The notes below the pieces were generated by a model. It was not told where the DNA came from and did not search any database. It worked only from the letters and a program-made list of their open reading frames with translations. Shown here piece by piece: positions 32,816-46,515 of a DNA stretch of 64,000 bases. Source of the DNA: Avena insularis (lineage: Eukaryota; Streptophyta; Magnoliopsida; Poales; Poaceae); assembly GCA_023614405.1 (NCBI GenBank), contig CM042693.1, forward strand, positions 332,737,527 to 332,801,526, in the 5' to 3' direction. The position numbers and the translations under genes are program-made. How positions within the stretch are numbered: the first letter of the stretch is position 1; each line of letters begins with the position of its first letter.

Positions 32816-33536
32816 CGTCGTGGTGCTGATCATACAGCACCGATGCTGGTATCCACACGTACAAGGAGGATCGCCGGCGGTGAACTGCTAGGTTCGTTAC
32901 GACAGCAGGACTCCTGTGGAGCTAGGGTTTTCAACGCATGAAATGACCTAACTGTTAACCCTCCTGGGTTTCTATGCCCCACTATATATAGGGAGTGAAT
33001 GTGGGCTTCACTGACTTGTGACCCATTCACTAAAGCCCATATAATATTAGTCATTATGAGTCCGATTCACTGATTCTGTCCAAAATCCGGCTCGGGTCTA
33101 ACCCAACTAGATTTCCTCTTCAGATTCAATCCGAAACTGCTCCCTCTCTTAAGTACGTGACCCCGCATGCTCATGGCTACTTGGACACGATTGGAGTCCG
33201 ACTCTCAATCGATCAGTCAGTAGCGTCTCCTAGCATAACGTGCCGACTCCCAGGTACCAAAGAGTCATGACGACTTGCTTTACCAATCTGACTTGCATCT
33301 GAGTCCCTCTTGCCTCACGATATACCTTGTCAGACTATAGGCGAATATTTTTCATCCCTTAAATAGTCTGACTCTCTTCTCGATCTGAGATAAGTGATTC
33401 ATCTGACTAACTCTTAGTCGATCGCCTCTGTTAACACTTAACCAAGTCGTGCATGGCCATGCTTTCCGAATCATATCATCCGAGAGGGCCTAGAGAATAT
33501 CTCTCCAACTGGAGGGGCAAAATCCTATCTTGGTTA
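32816..33536 (-). mobile_element. Old Copia-like LTR, part 1 (target of outer Copia)
   Basis: On the minus strand it shows a TATATATAGTGG promoter-like box (about 32983) and a body resembling Triticeae Copia LTRs (…GGATTTTGCCCCTCCAGTTGGAGAG). It continues across the outer Copia insertion at 51309 after a 5-bp target duplication GGTTA (33532-33536 and 51304-51308). The exact left terminus is not visible. Confidence 0.55.
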
Positions 33537-35090
33537 TGTAGGGGTTCGTAGCATGGAAAACAAAAAAATTCTACCGCATGCACACAAACAAGCCAAGATC
33601 TATCTACTATATTGTAGCAACGAGTCGATAGAAGAACTCACCCTCGAAGATTCCAAAGCAGTTAACGAGAGCAGATTATCGTGGGTGATGTAGTCGTACA
33701 CTTGCCGATCTCAAGATCGCGTAGATGATCCTTCTGGCGCTGCGTTCCGGCAGTGCTCCCGCAGTCGATCACACGTTCGGTACTCGATGAAGACCTTCCT
33801 CTCCCTTGTTCTAGCAGGCAGCGGAGGTTGTAGCACTCTCCTCGTGATTTCGACATCACGACGGCGTGGTGTCGGAAGTAGAGGGAAGATCCCGCAGGGC
33901 TTCGCCTAAGCCGGAGCGAGTATGGTGGAGTAAGAGAGGGCCTTGGCGATCTACGGTTTAGAGGCACCAAGGGGAGGTGGTGTAGCCGGCGGCTAGGGTT
34001 TGGGGAAACCCTAGTCGGCGACTTGGAGGAGGCCTAGGTGGCGGAAGCACTTGGAGGGTGGTGGCGCCTAGAAGCTAGGGTTTGGGTGTGAGGGGTAGGG
34101 GTGCGCCTTACCCCTCCTTATATAGGTGGGGGGAGGCGGTTTGCGGGGAGGGAGTCCTCCCCCAACTCCTCCTCCTTGGCCGGCGGGTGGAGGGAGTGGG
34201 ACTCCTACCCTAGGTAGGTTTCCTACTCTCCCTCCACCAAGCAATGTTCGGATTTGACTTTTTCAAATTGGCGTTTGACTTTCAATCTTGGATTTGATTT
34301 CTCTCTTCATATTGCCCAGCCAAGTGACCTAGTACATGATGCAACCATTCCAAATTGTCATGACACATCCATGCACCCTTCCCCTTGAGTCTTGGGACCT
34401 TCGGACCCTTCTAGAACATTCCCGGTGAAAACACCGAAATCATTTCCAAACTCTGAAACAGGACTTTCCTTATATGAATCTTATTCTCCGGACCATTCCG
34501 GATCTCCTCGTGATATCCCGGATCCCATCCAAGACTCCGAACAACATTCGGTCTCTTACTCATCATTCCATAACTACACAACAACATCGAATCCTTAAGT
34601 GTGTCTCCCTACGGTTCGTGAATTATGCGGACATGACCGAGACACTTCTCCGATCAATAACCAACAGAGGAATCTGAAAATTCATATGGCTCCCACATAT
34701 TTCTATGATTACTTTGCGATCGAATGAACCTCTTACATACGATACCAATTTCCCTTTGTCTCACGATAGTTTACTTATCCGAGGTTTTGATCGCCGGTAT
34801 CTCTGCATACCTAGTTCAACCTCGTTACTGATAAGTACTCTTTTCTCGTTCCCGTGATATGTGATCCCTTGTGAGCCAGTCACATGCTTGCAAGCTAATT
34901 GGATGACATTCCACCGAGAGGGCCCAGATTATATCTATCCGTCATATGGATGGACAAATCCCACTCTTGATCCATGTGCCTCAGCCCATACTTTCCGAAC
35001 ACTCAATGCCACCTTTATAGCCACCCATTTACGGAGTGGTGTTTGATGTCATCAAAGCATCCTTCCGGTGATGGTGATTAACATGATCTC
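33537..35090 (-). repeat. Outer Copia 3' LTR, first part
   Basis: It starts TGTAGGGGTTCGTAGC on the plus strand, with the LTR TATA box (CTCCTTATATAGG, about 34115-34127) in minus orientation. It is closely similar to 49400-50955, the 5' LTR. It ends with ATCTC, the inner Copia's target site. Confidence 0.88.
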
Positions 35091-36979
35091 TGTTGGAGAT
35101 ATACCCAAGAGGCAATAATAAAGTGGTTATTATCATATCTTCACACTTATGATAAATGTTTACATACCATGCTATAATTGTATTAACAGGAAACATTAAT
35201 ACTTGTGTGATTTGTAAACATAAAAGAGTCCCTAGTAAAGCCTCTTGTTAAACTAGCTTGTTGGTTAATATATGATCATTGTTTCCTGATCATGAACATA
35301 GAGATGTTATTAACAACAGGGTCATATCATTAGGAGAATGATGTGATGGACATACTCCTATAGATAAGCGTAGCATAAAGATCAAGTCATTTCAATAGTT
35401 CAATTGCTATATGCTTTCTGATACATAGTAACCTAATTCCTTCGACCATGAGATCATGCATATTGCCTTTACTGGATGGATGCTTTGATGTCATCAAACA
35501 CCACACCGTAACAGGGTGGCTATAAAGGTGGCATTGAGTGTTCGGAAAGTATTGGTTGAAACACATGGATCAAGAGTGGGATTTGTCCATCCACATGACG
35601 GATAGATATTCTCTGGGCCCTCTCGGTGAAATGTCATCAAAATTAGCTTGCAAGCATGTGACTTGGTCACAAGGGATCACATATCACGAACGAGAAAAGA
35701 GTACTTATCGAGAACGAGGTTGAACTAGGTATGCAGATACCGACGATCATGACCTCGGATAAGTAACATATCGTGAGACAAAGGGAAATTGGTATCGTAT
35801 GTAAGTGGTTCATTCGATCGCAAAGTAATCGAGAAATATGTGGGAGCCATATGAATTTCAGATTCCTCTATTGGTTATTGTTAGAAGTGTCTCGATCATG
35901 TCCGCATAATTCACGAACCGTAGGGAGACACACTTAAGGATTGACGTTGTTTGAGTAGTTATGGTATTATGAGAAATAGACCTAATGTAGATCGGAGTAT
36001 CGTAAGCGATCCCGGATCTCAACAGGAGATACGGAATGGTCCGCAGAATAAGAGTCATATAATGAAAGTCCCATTTCGTAGTTGGGGAATGGTTCCTGTT
36101 TTCATCGGAATGTTCTAGAATGTCCGGCACTCCGGAGGGGGAAGGGTACATGAATGTGTCATTACATATTGGAATGATTGCATCATGTACTAAGTGTTCT
36201 CGCTGTCCAAAATAAAGGGTTTATTTAAATCCTAAATTGAAAAGTCAAACGGCTAGTTTGAAAGTCAAACGGCAAGTTTTGGAAAGTGGAAAGAGGAGGA
36301 GAAGAGGGAAACCGAGTTGGAGAGGGAGACCTCCTCCAACCGGCGGCCAACTCCAATGCCGAGTTGGGGAGGGACTCCACTCCCACCCCCAGGCGCGCCA
36401 GCCCCCACCCACCGATATAAGGAGGGGCAGGGCTCCCTCCTAGCACACACAAGTTCCTATCCTCTAATCTAAACCCTAGATCTAGACCCCGGTTTAGAGC
36501 TATTTGGTTTAGAGCCTTCTAATTGGTTTAGAGCCTTCTAATTGGTGTGTCTAATTACTAGACCACTAATAGCCTCTCTCATAAGCTCCACCATACTCGC
36601 ACCGGCTTAAGGCGAAGCCCTGCGGGATTTCCCCTCTACCTCCGGTACCACGCCGTTGTGCTGCCGGAATCGCGAGGAGAGTGCTACAACCTCCGCTGCC
36701 TGCTGGAACAAGGGAGAGGAAGGTCTTCGTCGAGTACCGAACGTGTGACCGATCAAGGGAGCGCCATGGGAACGCTGCGCCGAAGGATCGTATACGCTAT
36801 CTTGAGATCGGAAAGAGTACGAATACATCACCCACGAGAATCTTCTATCGTTAACCGCTTTGGAATCTTCGAGGGTGAGTTCCACTATCGACTCGTTGCT
36901 ACAATCTAGTAGATAGATCTTGGCTTGTTTGTTTGTATGCGATAGAAAATTTTTGTTTTCCATGCTACGAACCCCTACA
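35091..36979 (+). repeat. Inner Copia 5' LTR
   Basis: It runs from TGTTGGAGATATACCC to CCCCTACA, 1889 bp. The promoter box reads CCGATATAAGGAGG (36413-36425), where the 3' LTR has the canonical CTATATAAGGAGG. Confidence 0.92.
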
Positions 36980-36980
36980 G

Positions 36981-36993
36981 TGGTATCAGAGCC
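36981..36993 (+). other. Inner Copia primer-binding site (initiator Met tRNA)
   Basis: TGGTATCAGAGCC is found one base after the LTR end, complementary to the 3' end of plant initiator Met tRNA. Confidence 0.9.
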
Positions 36994-39900
36994 GTGTCTA
37001 TATGTAGATCTGTTGCACGAGTAGAACACAATGGTCATTGTGGGCATTGATGCTTTTATTGTAGATTGCTTTTTGTGTACTTTGCATCTTGCGGTATGTT
37101 GGGATGAAGCGGCCCGGGCTAACCTTACATGACATCGTTCATGAGACTTGCTCCACGCTTAACATGCAACTTGTATTGCATAAGTGGCTCTGCGGGTGCC
37201 TGTTTCTCCTAGCATAGTTAAGATCCAATTTACAACGGGTAATCAACAATGCTAGTATCAATGTTGTGGTTCTTGTTCGTAAGTTAGAGCGACACTTATT
37301 GAAAGCCCCAAACCACGTAAAATATGCAAAGAAAGTAGAGGCGTCTAACTTTGTTTTGCAGGTGTGATGATTTGATATGGCCATGATTGTGATTATATTT
37401 GATGTATGCAATGTTCCTTATTGTAAGTTGACAACGGCGAGAGCCATATGGTTGTCTTTAATTTCTGTTAAGACCTGCTTGTCTATTCAAAATAGTTGTA
37501 ATAGTTGAAGCTGGTGGACGACAACCATGAAGAAGCGTCATTGACCTTGATGCTATGCCGGTGATGATGGAGATCATGTTCGTGCTTGAAGATGGAGATC
37601 GGAAGCACAAAGGAGAAAGGCCATATCATATCACATATTATGAATTGCATGTGATGTTAATCCTTTATGCATCTTGTATTGCTTAGTAGAGACGGTAGCA
37701 TTATAAGATGATCCCTCATGCACATAAATTTCAAGTTCTAAAGTGTTCACCCTTAGTATGCACCGTTGCAAAGCTTGCGCTCAAGCACCACGTGATGATC
37801 GGGTGTCTTTGATTCGCTGGTGAATACAACGTAAGCAAGCCAGATTTGCTTATGCGAAGCTAAGGTTTGATCTTGACGAGCCTAGCATGTACAGACATGG
37901 CCTCAGGAACACGGATCGCCGAAAGGCAAAGCATGAATCATATAGTAGATATGATGAACATGATGATTGTTCGCCATTAAAGCTATATCAACTCTCGTGA
38001 TGATCGGTTTTGATGTGGTGGATTTGGTTAGGTGATCACTAAAACAATGTGAGGGATATTGTTTTGAGTGGGAGTTCACCTAGATTAATTTAATTATTAA
38101 TTAGAACTCAATTTATCATAAACTAAATCAAAGTGAATTTGCATAGTTGTTGTAGTCATTGGCATCCGTTTACCACCTTGGCGCTTAGTTATAATTGAGA
38201 TGATAGAACTATAGAATTCTGGTTAGTTACTTTCTAACCGGGTATCGTATTGTTTTGAAGTGTTAATCTAAAGTTTAAAAGTCCTATTGCAAACTTTCAG
38301 TAAGTTCCGGTTACTCTATGAAGTTTAATAATTGGTATTAAAACAAGAGTGACAATTCCAAGTGTTAGTATATGAGTATCATGTTTGTCTCCATGATTCT
38401 TGATATTCAAAAGATTATCTTAATATCAAGGTTATCTAGGATCTGAAAGAGTTGTTTAGAAACCATGATGTGTGGAAGATATTGTGATATCAAACGAAGT
38501 TTTAGTTACAACATGATAGAGTATAATATGGCAAAAGTCATGTTCTCATATTTGATGAGAATTTGCAAAAGTTGGAGACACTAGTTGTCCTAATATTCCA
38601 AAAGGTTTTGGAGAGCAACATTATACTCATGATTCACCGTTACAAGCTAAAGTAGCTAGATCATGGAGAAGTCCATGATGAGGGTGAATATTTGATGTAG
38701 GTAAAATGTTTACTACACCAAGAGATTACTAAAGAAAGGAATTTGAAAGAACACCAAATATTTGATAATGGTGATCTACTTCAAAGTGCAAGTTCAAAGA
38801 CATTGGTATTTAACTATACACGCTTTGGACTATGTGTCATATGTATGACTCCACTATTGATGTTGATAGATTCTTTCAAACAGAAATACTTGAAAGAGAA
38901 TCTCATAAATATATGGCAGAAAAGAAAAGACTAGAATTGTTCAGTTTAAAGTATATAGATGATATACATGTTATGGCTATATTCTTTGCTTATTAAACAA
39001 TGTGGTTCTTAAGTACTTGATACTGAATTTGTTGGTATGAATCGTCATACGAAACAACACAATTCATGAACTACAATGGCCTAAGTAATTAGCAAAAGAA
39101 TATGTGATGATGTTCATCGAGAACAAAATAAAGGGTTATTGTGCTCGTTAAACATCAAAAAGCTTGCCTTCAAGATTTGTTTTATCAGGTATTATGAGAA
39201 CAAAAGGGTTGTTCAAATAATTGCCGTAATCCATAAAAGATGGATGATTCACAAATCTCGTTGGAAAAATCACATCCATAAAACTAGTGCTAAAAATGTG
39301 AAAGACAAATTGATTGAAAGATCACTTAGGAAGTGACATCGCAGTTTAAATTATATTGGAAAGAAAACATGAAGAAACTCCATGTGGATGGAATTTTGGA
39401 GTCTTTTGATTTTTGATCAAATGACGTTTGTGAAACTTTCCTAGAGATAATTAAAACTTCGTTCATAGGCCAAAAAGGGAACGAAAGACTAGCTTATTGG
39501 AACTTGTGCATATTGTTGTACGAACTCCATTATGTGTAGTCAAGAGCGATGGATTTCAACTTCATATGCTTTCTCCGAAAATTTGAGTGAATATGTGAAT
39601 ATTTACTTAATAAGGATGAAGTGTGAAATATTTGAAAAGTTCGAAAGATTTTCAAGATGAAGTGCAAAATCATTGTAACAAGAATATAAATAGTTTATGA
39701 TAAGATCATAAAGGAAGATATTTAAGTTACAAGTTTAGCATAATACCTAAGATTTAAGGAATCGGTCCGTGGATTTGCATTTCGAAACACCATAAGAGTA
39801 TGGAGCGTTCGAGATATGTAATTGAACCTTGTTTGACATGGTAAGATCAAGGTATAATTCATAAAACTGCTATTATATTTTAAAGATTAAAAGCTTTAGA

Positions 39901-41950
39901 GACTACCGCTTTTCCACTAAAAGAGCTCCATCATAATCCGCTGAAATGACACCATATAAAGTTATGGTTTGGGATAAAACCCAAGTAGTCCTTTCTTGAA
40001 ACATTGGTATGCTATGCATAAGAAAGATGTGTGCAACCAAAGTCGGATGAACCTGTCTTTGTATAAATGTTAAGTATTCCTCCATAAACACCGGAGACAA
40101 AAGTGTTTGTCGCTTAGAACGTCAAGTTTCTTTGAGAAGGAATTTTCGTGAAAAGTTAAGTGGAGGACAATAGAACTTTGATAAGGTTAAAGAACCTTAG
40201 CTATATGTGCAAAGTTGCGCAAAGACCGAAAAGTGTTAGGAGGCAGCAACAATGCTCATGGCTCACGTGCCTCAAAGGTTGTGGTCACGGAGGTCTAAGT
40301 TTCTATTGAATCAAGTAGGTCGGATGAACAATCAAATACCAAGATTTGAGGGTTGAATCATTATTTGAGAATAATGAACCTACTACATGCAAAGAAGTAA
40401 TGATGGGCCCTGACTCCGTCAAATGGCTTGAAGCCATATAATCCGTGATAGTTCCATACAAGAAATCAAGTTTTGAACTTGAAGGACCCTCGAAAAAGGT
40501 GTAAGACCTTGGTTGTGTTTGGATCTATAAAGAAGTAGACATGGATGTTTCACATCTATGAAATAGTCGACATGTTGGGAAAGAGTTCACAACAATGTTC
40601 AAAGGTTGTATATGACAAGATTTGATCTTTCATAGCGATTTTTAGTCTAGACGGATTAATGTAGCAACCACTACATATAATTTGTTATGTGGTAGTAGAA
40701 TAAACAAAACAAGTTCTTCTAATAGAATGGTTACCTAGGACGTGTGCATGACACGGTCCAAAGGGTTTTGTTAATTCAAAGGATGCTAAAAGCATATGTA
40801 AACTTCAATGGTTGAAGTAAGCATAGCGGAGTTGGAATCTTCACTATGATGAAACTGTTAAAAGAGTTTAATTTCATCGGAGACAATGAAGATGCTTGCA
40901 TTTGCAAGAAATTAAGTGGGAGCGCTAAGACATGTTTCTAATACATTATGTGGAAGACATATTGTTGATTGGAAATAATGTATCTTTTATTAACACATAT
41001 TAAGAATTTCATCCTGATGAAAGACTTAGGCAAAACCCAAATATTTGGCATCAATAGACGCTAATATGGTTGTGCAGTATACATAAACGAGATATTGAAT
41101 GCATTCAATATAGAAACTACAAGACATGTTCTTGTTGCACAGAAAGGATTGAAAGAGTTCAATGTTGATGATATATTCAAGTGTATTGACATTTGGTAAG
41201 TGAAACAAAGATTCAAGTATAGATTGATACTTGATATATGAAATCACAAAGAGTATTTATATCAATCATACTGTGATATGTACAAATCCAGATATGTCCT
41301 ATGCTCTAAATGTTGTGAGCATATACCAGAATGATTTGTAAGATGATCATTGGACAATAGTAAGGATATTCTTATGATCTTTTGGAAGAACTAAGAGTAT
41401 ATTATTTGTAGAAGTGACAAATAGATGGTTAGTTCATTGTAGAAGTACTACATTGATACTAGTTTTGTCACAAAGTACAAATTTAGTTTATCTCAATCTA
41501 AATTAAGGGTGGCACAGTATAATGGAAAGTGAGTTCCATAATGGATTTGGATGAATTCCAAAGTTAAGACATTGTGACAGATACTACAACAAAAGGCTAA
41601 GTATATGACTGCTATTATAGCAGCAAAAGAGGGCATTTGTGTCAAGTAGTTTGTTATCAAACTAGGTGTAGTTCACATGGATAATACTATGAAGATATAT
41701 TGTGCGACAATATTATCAACATGTTTTAACCCCAAAGAACTAAAGGTCACACCGAAAGACCAAATTTATACAAAGCCATCTCATTAGAGAATGAGTGATG
41801 CGTAGAGACGCAAAGACATGCAATTACACACGGACCTGGAAGTGTCAGATCCGGAGATCAGTTGACCACTAGCAATCGTGTACATACAACACCGGAAAGC
41901 CATAGGTGTTGAATACACAAGGTTTGAAACTAGATTATTGACTCTAGTGC
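36994..41950 (+). pseudogene. Decayed gag-pol of inner Copia
   Basis: The internal region is AT-rich and full of stops, but traces remain. Around 39370 a KKLHVDGILESFDF-like pre-integrase segment can be read. At 40880-40990 the reverse transcriptase core reads as EDACIC-KKLSGS followed, after a frameshift, by YVEDILLIGNNV (40947-40970), where the catalytic YVDD has become YVED. Near 41590-41640 a KYMTAIIAAKEGI stretch recalls the RNase H region. The element cannot supply its own proteins. Confidence 0.75.
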
Positions 41951-41961
41951 AAGTGGGAGAC

Positions 41962-43837
41962 TGTTGGAGATATACCCAAGAGGCAATAATAAAGTGGTTA
42001 TTATCATATCTTCACACTTATGATAAATGTTTACATACCATGCTATAATTGTATTAACAGGAAACATTAATACTTGTGTGATTTGTAAACATAAAAGAGT
42101 CCCTAGTAAAGCCTCTTGTTAAACTAGCTTGTTGGTTAATATATGATCATTGTTTCCTGATCATGAACATAGAGATGTTATTAACAACAGGTCATATCAT
42201 TAGGAGAATGATGTGATGGACATACTCCTATAGATAAGCGTAGCATAAAGATCAAGTCATTTCAATAGTTCAATTGCTATATGCTTTCTGATACATAGTA
42301 ACCTAATTCCTTCGACCATGAGATCATGCATATTGCCTTTACTGGATGGATGCTTTGATGTCATCAAACACCACACCGTAATGTGGTGGCTATAAAGGTG
42401 GCATTGAGTGTTCGGAAAGTATTGGTTGAAACACATGGATCAAGAGTGGATTTGTCCATCCACATGACGGATAGATATTCTCTGGGCCCTCTCGGTGAAA
42501 TGTCATCAAAATTAGCTTGCAAGCATGTGACTTGGTCACAAGGGATCACATATCAGGAGCGAGAAAAGAGTACTTATCGAACGAGGTTGAACTAGGTATG
42601 CAGAGATCTGAAGCGATCATGACCTCGGATAAGTAACATATCGTGAGACAAAGGGAAATTGGTATCGTATGTAAGTGGTTCATTCGATCGCAAAGTAATC
42701 GAGAAATATGTGGAGCCATATGAATTTCCAGATTCCTCTATTGGTTATTGTTAGGAGAAGTGTCTCGATCATGTCCGCATAATTCACGAACCGTAGGGAG
42801 ACACATAAGGATTGACGTTGTTTGAGTAGTTATGGTATTATGAGAAAGAGACCGAATGTTGTTCGAGTCTCGGATGGGATCCGGATATCACGAGGTGATC
42901 CGGAATGGTCCGGAGAATAAGATTCATATAAGGAAAGTCCCATTTCGGAGTTGGGGAATGGTTCCGTGTTTTCATCGGAATGTTCTAGAATGTTCGAATG
43001 TCCGCACTGAGGAGGAAGGGTACATGAATGTGTCATTACAAATTGGAATGATTGCATCATGTACAAAGAGTACTCGCTCTCAAAAATAAAGGGTTTATTT
43101 AAATCCAAAAATGAAAAGTCAAACGGCGAGTTTGAAAGTCAAACGCCAACATTTGGAAAGTGGAAAGAGGAGGAGAAGAGGGAAACCGAGTTGGAGAGGA
43201 GACCTCCTCCAACCGGGCCAACTCCAATGCCGAGTTGGGGAGGGACTCCTCCCTCCCCGGCGCGCCAGCCCCTCCCACCTATATAAGGAGGGCAGGGCTC
43301 CTCCTATGACACACAAGTTCCTATCCTCTAATCTAAACCCTAGATCTAGACCCCGGTTTAGAGCTATTCGGTTTAGAGCCTTCTAATTGGTTTAGAGCCT
43401 TCTAATTGGTGTGTCTAATTACTAGACCACTAATAGCCTCTCTCATAAGCTCCACCATACCGCACCGGCTTAAGGCGAAGCCTGGGATCTCCCTCTACCT
43501 CCGTACCACGCCAGTTGTCTTTAGGAATCGCGAGGAGAGTGCTACAACCTCCGTCACTGCTGGAACAAGGAGAGGAAGGTCTTCGTCAATCCGAGCGATG
43601 TGTGACAGCTGCCGATCAAGGAGCGCATGGAACGCTTGGGAAGGATCGCTCACGCGATCTTGAGATCGGAAAGAGTACGACTACATCACCCACGAGAATC
43701 TGCTCTCGTTAACCGCTTTGGAATCTTCGAGGGTGAGTTCCACTATCGACTCGTTGCTACAATCTAGTAGATAGATCTTGGCTTGTTTGTTTGTATGCGA
43801 TAGAAAATTTTTGTTTTCCATGCTACGAACCCCTACA
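41962..43837 (+). repeat. Inner Copia 3' LTR
   Basis: It is 1876 bp with the same termini as the 5' LTR. The first 900 bp differ from the 5' LTR mainly by single-base indels in short runs. The segment around 42840-43030 is clearly more diverged from its partner (35985-36180). Confidence 0.92.
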
Positions 43838-43842
43838 ATCTC

Positions 43843-44203
43843 ATGGTCGAAGGAATTAGGTTACTATGTATCAGAAAGCTTATAGAAAATGAACTATTGA
43901 AATGACTTGATCTTAATGCTACGCTTATCTATAGGAGTATGTCCATCATACCATTCTCCTAATGATATGATCTTGTTATTAATAACATCTCAATGTTCAT
44001 GAACGAGAAACCATGATCATCTATTAATCAACAAGTTAGTATTATAAAGAGGCTTTACTAGGGACTCTAATTTAGTTTAGAAATCACACAAGTATTAATG
44101 TTTCCGGTTAATACTATTATAGCATGAACGTAAATATTTATCATAAACACAAAGATATAATAATAACCACTTTTATTATTGCCTCTAGGGCGTATCTCCA
44201 ACA
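43843..44203 (-). repeat. Outer Copia 3' LTR, second part
   Basis: This resumes the LTR after the inner element and ends GCGTATCTCCAACA at 44203, the normal LTR start on the minus strand. It matches 50956-51303 of the 5' LTR. Confidence 0.88.
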
Positions 44204-44214
44204 GTCTCCCACTT
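44204..44214 (-). other. Outer Copia polypurine tract
   Basis: AAGTGGGAGAC on the minus strand directly precedes the 3' LTR, identical to the inner element's tract at 41951-41961. Confidence 0.85.
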
Positions 44215-44359
44215 GCACTAGAGTCAACTAATCTAGATTACATGGTAATATACCTAACACCCATGGCAGTTTGGTGTTGGTCATGTTTTGCCCTCGGGAG
44301 AGGTTTAGTCAACGGATCCGCCACATTCAGATCTGTGTGTACTTTGCAAATCTTTATGT

Positions 44360-46515
44360 CACCATCTTGGACATGCTCTCGAATAGCGTGAAAAACATAG
44401 CTTGATGTGCTTCAGCTTCTTGTGTGACCTTGGTTCTTGCGCATTGGCTATGGCGCCCATGTTATCACAGTAGATAGACATTGGGTCCAGCGCACTTGGA
44501 ACCACACCAAGCTCTGTAATGAACTCCTTCATCCATATCGCCTCTTGTGAAGCCTCTGAAGCAGCTATGTATTCCGATTCATTTGAAGATCTCCCCACAA
44601 CACTTTGATTTGCACTCCTCCAGCTAACTGATGCACCATTCAAAGTAAATACGTATCCAGATTGAGATTTAGAATCATCTGGATCGGTGCTTCAACTAGC
44701 ATCGGTATAACCATTAACAACAAGTTGTTCATCACCTCCATAAGAAAGAACCATATCCTTAGTTCTTCTTAAGTACTTAAGGATGTTTTTGACCGCTGTC
44801 CAATGATCCACTCCTGGATCACTTTGATATCTGCTAGTCAAACTAACAGCATATGCAATGTCGGGTCTAGTACATAGCATGGCATACATTAGAGATCCTA
44901 TGGCTGAGGCATAGGAGTCTTACTCATCCTTTCTCTATCTTACGTTGCGGGACTTTGAGTTTTACTCAAGGTCGATATAGCAACATGGGCAAGAACCCTT
45001 TCTTGCTATCTTCCATTCCAAACTTCTTTAGAACTTTGTCCAAATATGTACTCTGTGACAATGATATTAGGCGTCTCGATCTATCTCTATAAATCTTTAT
45101 GCCTAATATGTAAGCTGGTTCGCCAAGATCTTTCATTGAAAAACTATTATTCAAATAATCCTTGACACTATTAAGAAGGTCTACATCATTCCCAATCAAC
45201 AATATGTCATCTACATATAGTATTAAGAATGCTACAGAGCTCCCACTCACTTGTAAATACAAGCTTCTCCATAAGTTTGTATAAAACCAAAACTTTTGAT
45301 TACCTTATCAAAACGCTGATTCCAACTTCGGGATGCTTGCTTCAATCCATATATGGACCGTTGAAGTTTGCATACCTTGTTAGCATCTTTAGGATCGACA
45401 AAACCTTTGGGTTGCATCATATACAACTCTTCATCAATGTCTCCATTGAGGAACGCCGTTTTGACATCCATCTGCCATATCTCATAATTATAATATGCAG
45501 CAATTGCTAACATAATCCTCACAGACTTTAGCTTCGCTACTGGTGAGAAAGTCTCATCGTAGTCAACTCCTTGAATTTGTCGAAACCCTTTTGCGACAAG
45601 TCGAGCTTTATAGACAGTAACATTACCATCAGCATCTGTTTTCTTCTTGAAAATCCATTTGTTCTAGACAGCCTTCCGGCCATCCGGTAAGTCCACCAAA
45701 GTCCATACTTGGTTTTCGTACATGGATCCAATCTCGGATTTCATGGCTTCTTGCCATTTATTGGAATCTGGGCTCATCATTTCTTCCTCATATGTCGCAG
45801 GGTCATCGGTGTTATCCACCAACATGACACTCATAACGGGATCATACCAATCAGGAGAGGTACGAGTTCTCGTTGATCTGCGAGGTTCCGTAGTAACTTC
45901 AACCGAAGTTTCATGATCAACATCATTAGCTTCCTCTCTTATTGGTGTAGGCGCCACAGGAACTACTTTCGGTGCTGCGCTACTCGCAAGTTCGAGAGAA
46001 GGTTCAACAACCTCGTCGAGTAATACTTTCCTTCCAGTCACTTCTTTCGAGAGAAACTTTTTCTCTAGAAAGGATCCATTCTTGGCAACGAAGATTTTGC
46101 CCTCGGATCTATGATAGAAGGTATACCCAATAGTTTCCTTCGGGTATCCTATGAAGACGTATTTTTCCGATTTGGGTTCAAGATTGTCCGGCTGTAACTT
46201 TTTTACATAAGCTTCGCAACCCCAAACTTTAAGGAACGACAATTTAGGTTTCTTCCCAAACCATAATTCATACGGTGTCGTTTCAACGGATTTAGATGGT
46301 GCCCTATTTAAAGTGAATGCGGCTGTTTCTAATGCATAACCCCAAAACGATAGCGGTAAATCTATAAGTGACATCATAGAACAAACCATATATAAGAGAG
46401 TTCGATTACGACGTTCGGACACACCATTACGTTGTGGTGTTCCTGGCAGTGTCAATTGTGAAAGTATTCCGCATTTCTTCAAATGCTCGCCAAACTCGTA
46501 ACTTGATATTCACCT
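44360..46515 (-). pseudogene. Outer Copia pol: integrase C-part, reverse transcriptase, RNase H
   Basis: Order on the minus strand: integrase end with GTPQRNGVSERRNRTLL (about 46430), GKKPKLSFLKVWGCEAYVKK, the RT palm (QMDVKTAFLNGDIDEELYMM about 45440; YVDDILLIGND at 45217-45185), then RNase H (SYGG…NGYTDAS about 44700; SVSWRSANQSVVGRSSNESEY about 44600). A frameshift near 46497 separates it from the upstream frame. Further breaks are a TAG at 45664-45666, a frameshift near 45250 and a gap of broken frame at 44890-44966. The YVDD catalytic motif is intact. Confidence 0.88.

Larger units (their letters stand above)
35091..43837 (+). mobile_element. Inner Copia retrotransposon, coding-dead, TSD ATCTC
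   Basis: The element has 5' LTR 35091-36979, primer site TGGTATCAGAGCC at 36981, a degenerate internal region, polypurine tract AAGTGGGAGAC (41951-41961) and 3' LTR 41962-43837. ATCTC lies at 35086-35090 and 43838-43842. It belongs to the same broad family as the outer element (homologous 5' leader, e.g. 37090-37200 vs 49180-49270) but is inserted in the opposite orientation. No internal frame exceeds about 75 codons. Confidence 0.92.

Noticed and set aside
36981..36993. tRNA-like sequence
   Set aside because: It is only the retrotransposon primer-binding site complementary to initiator Met tRNA, not a tRNA gene.
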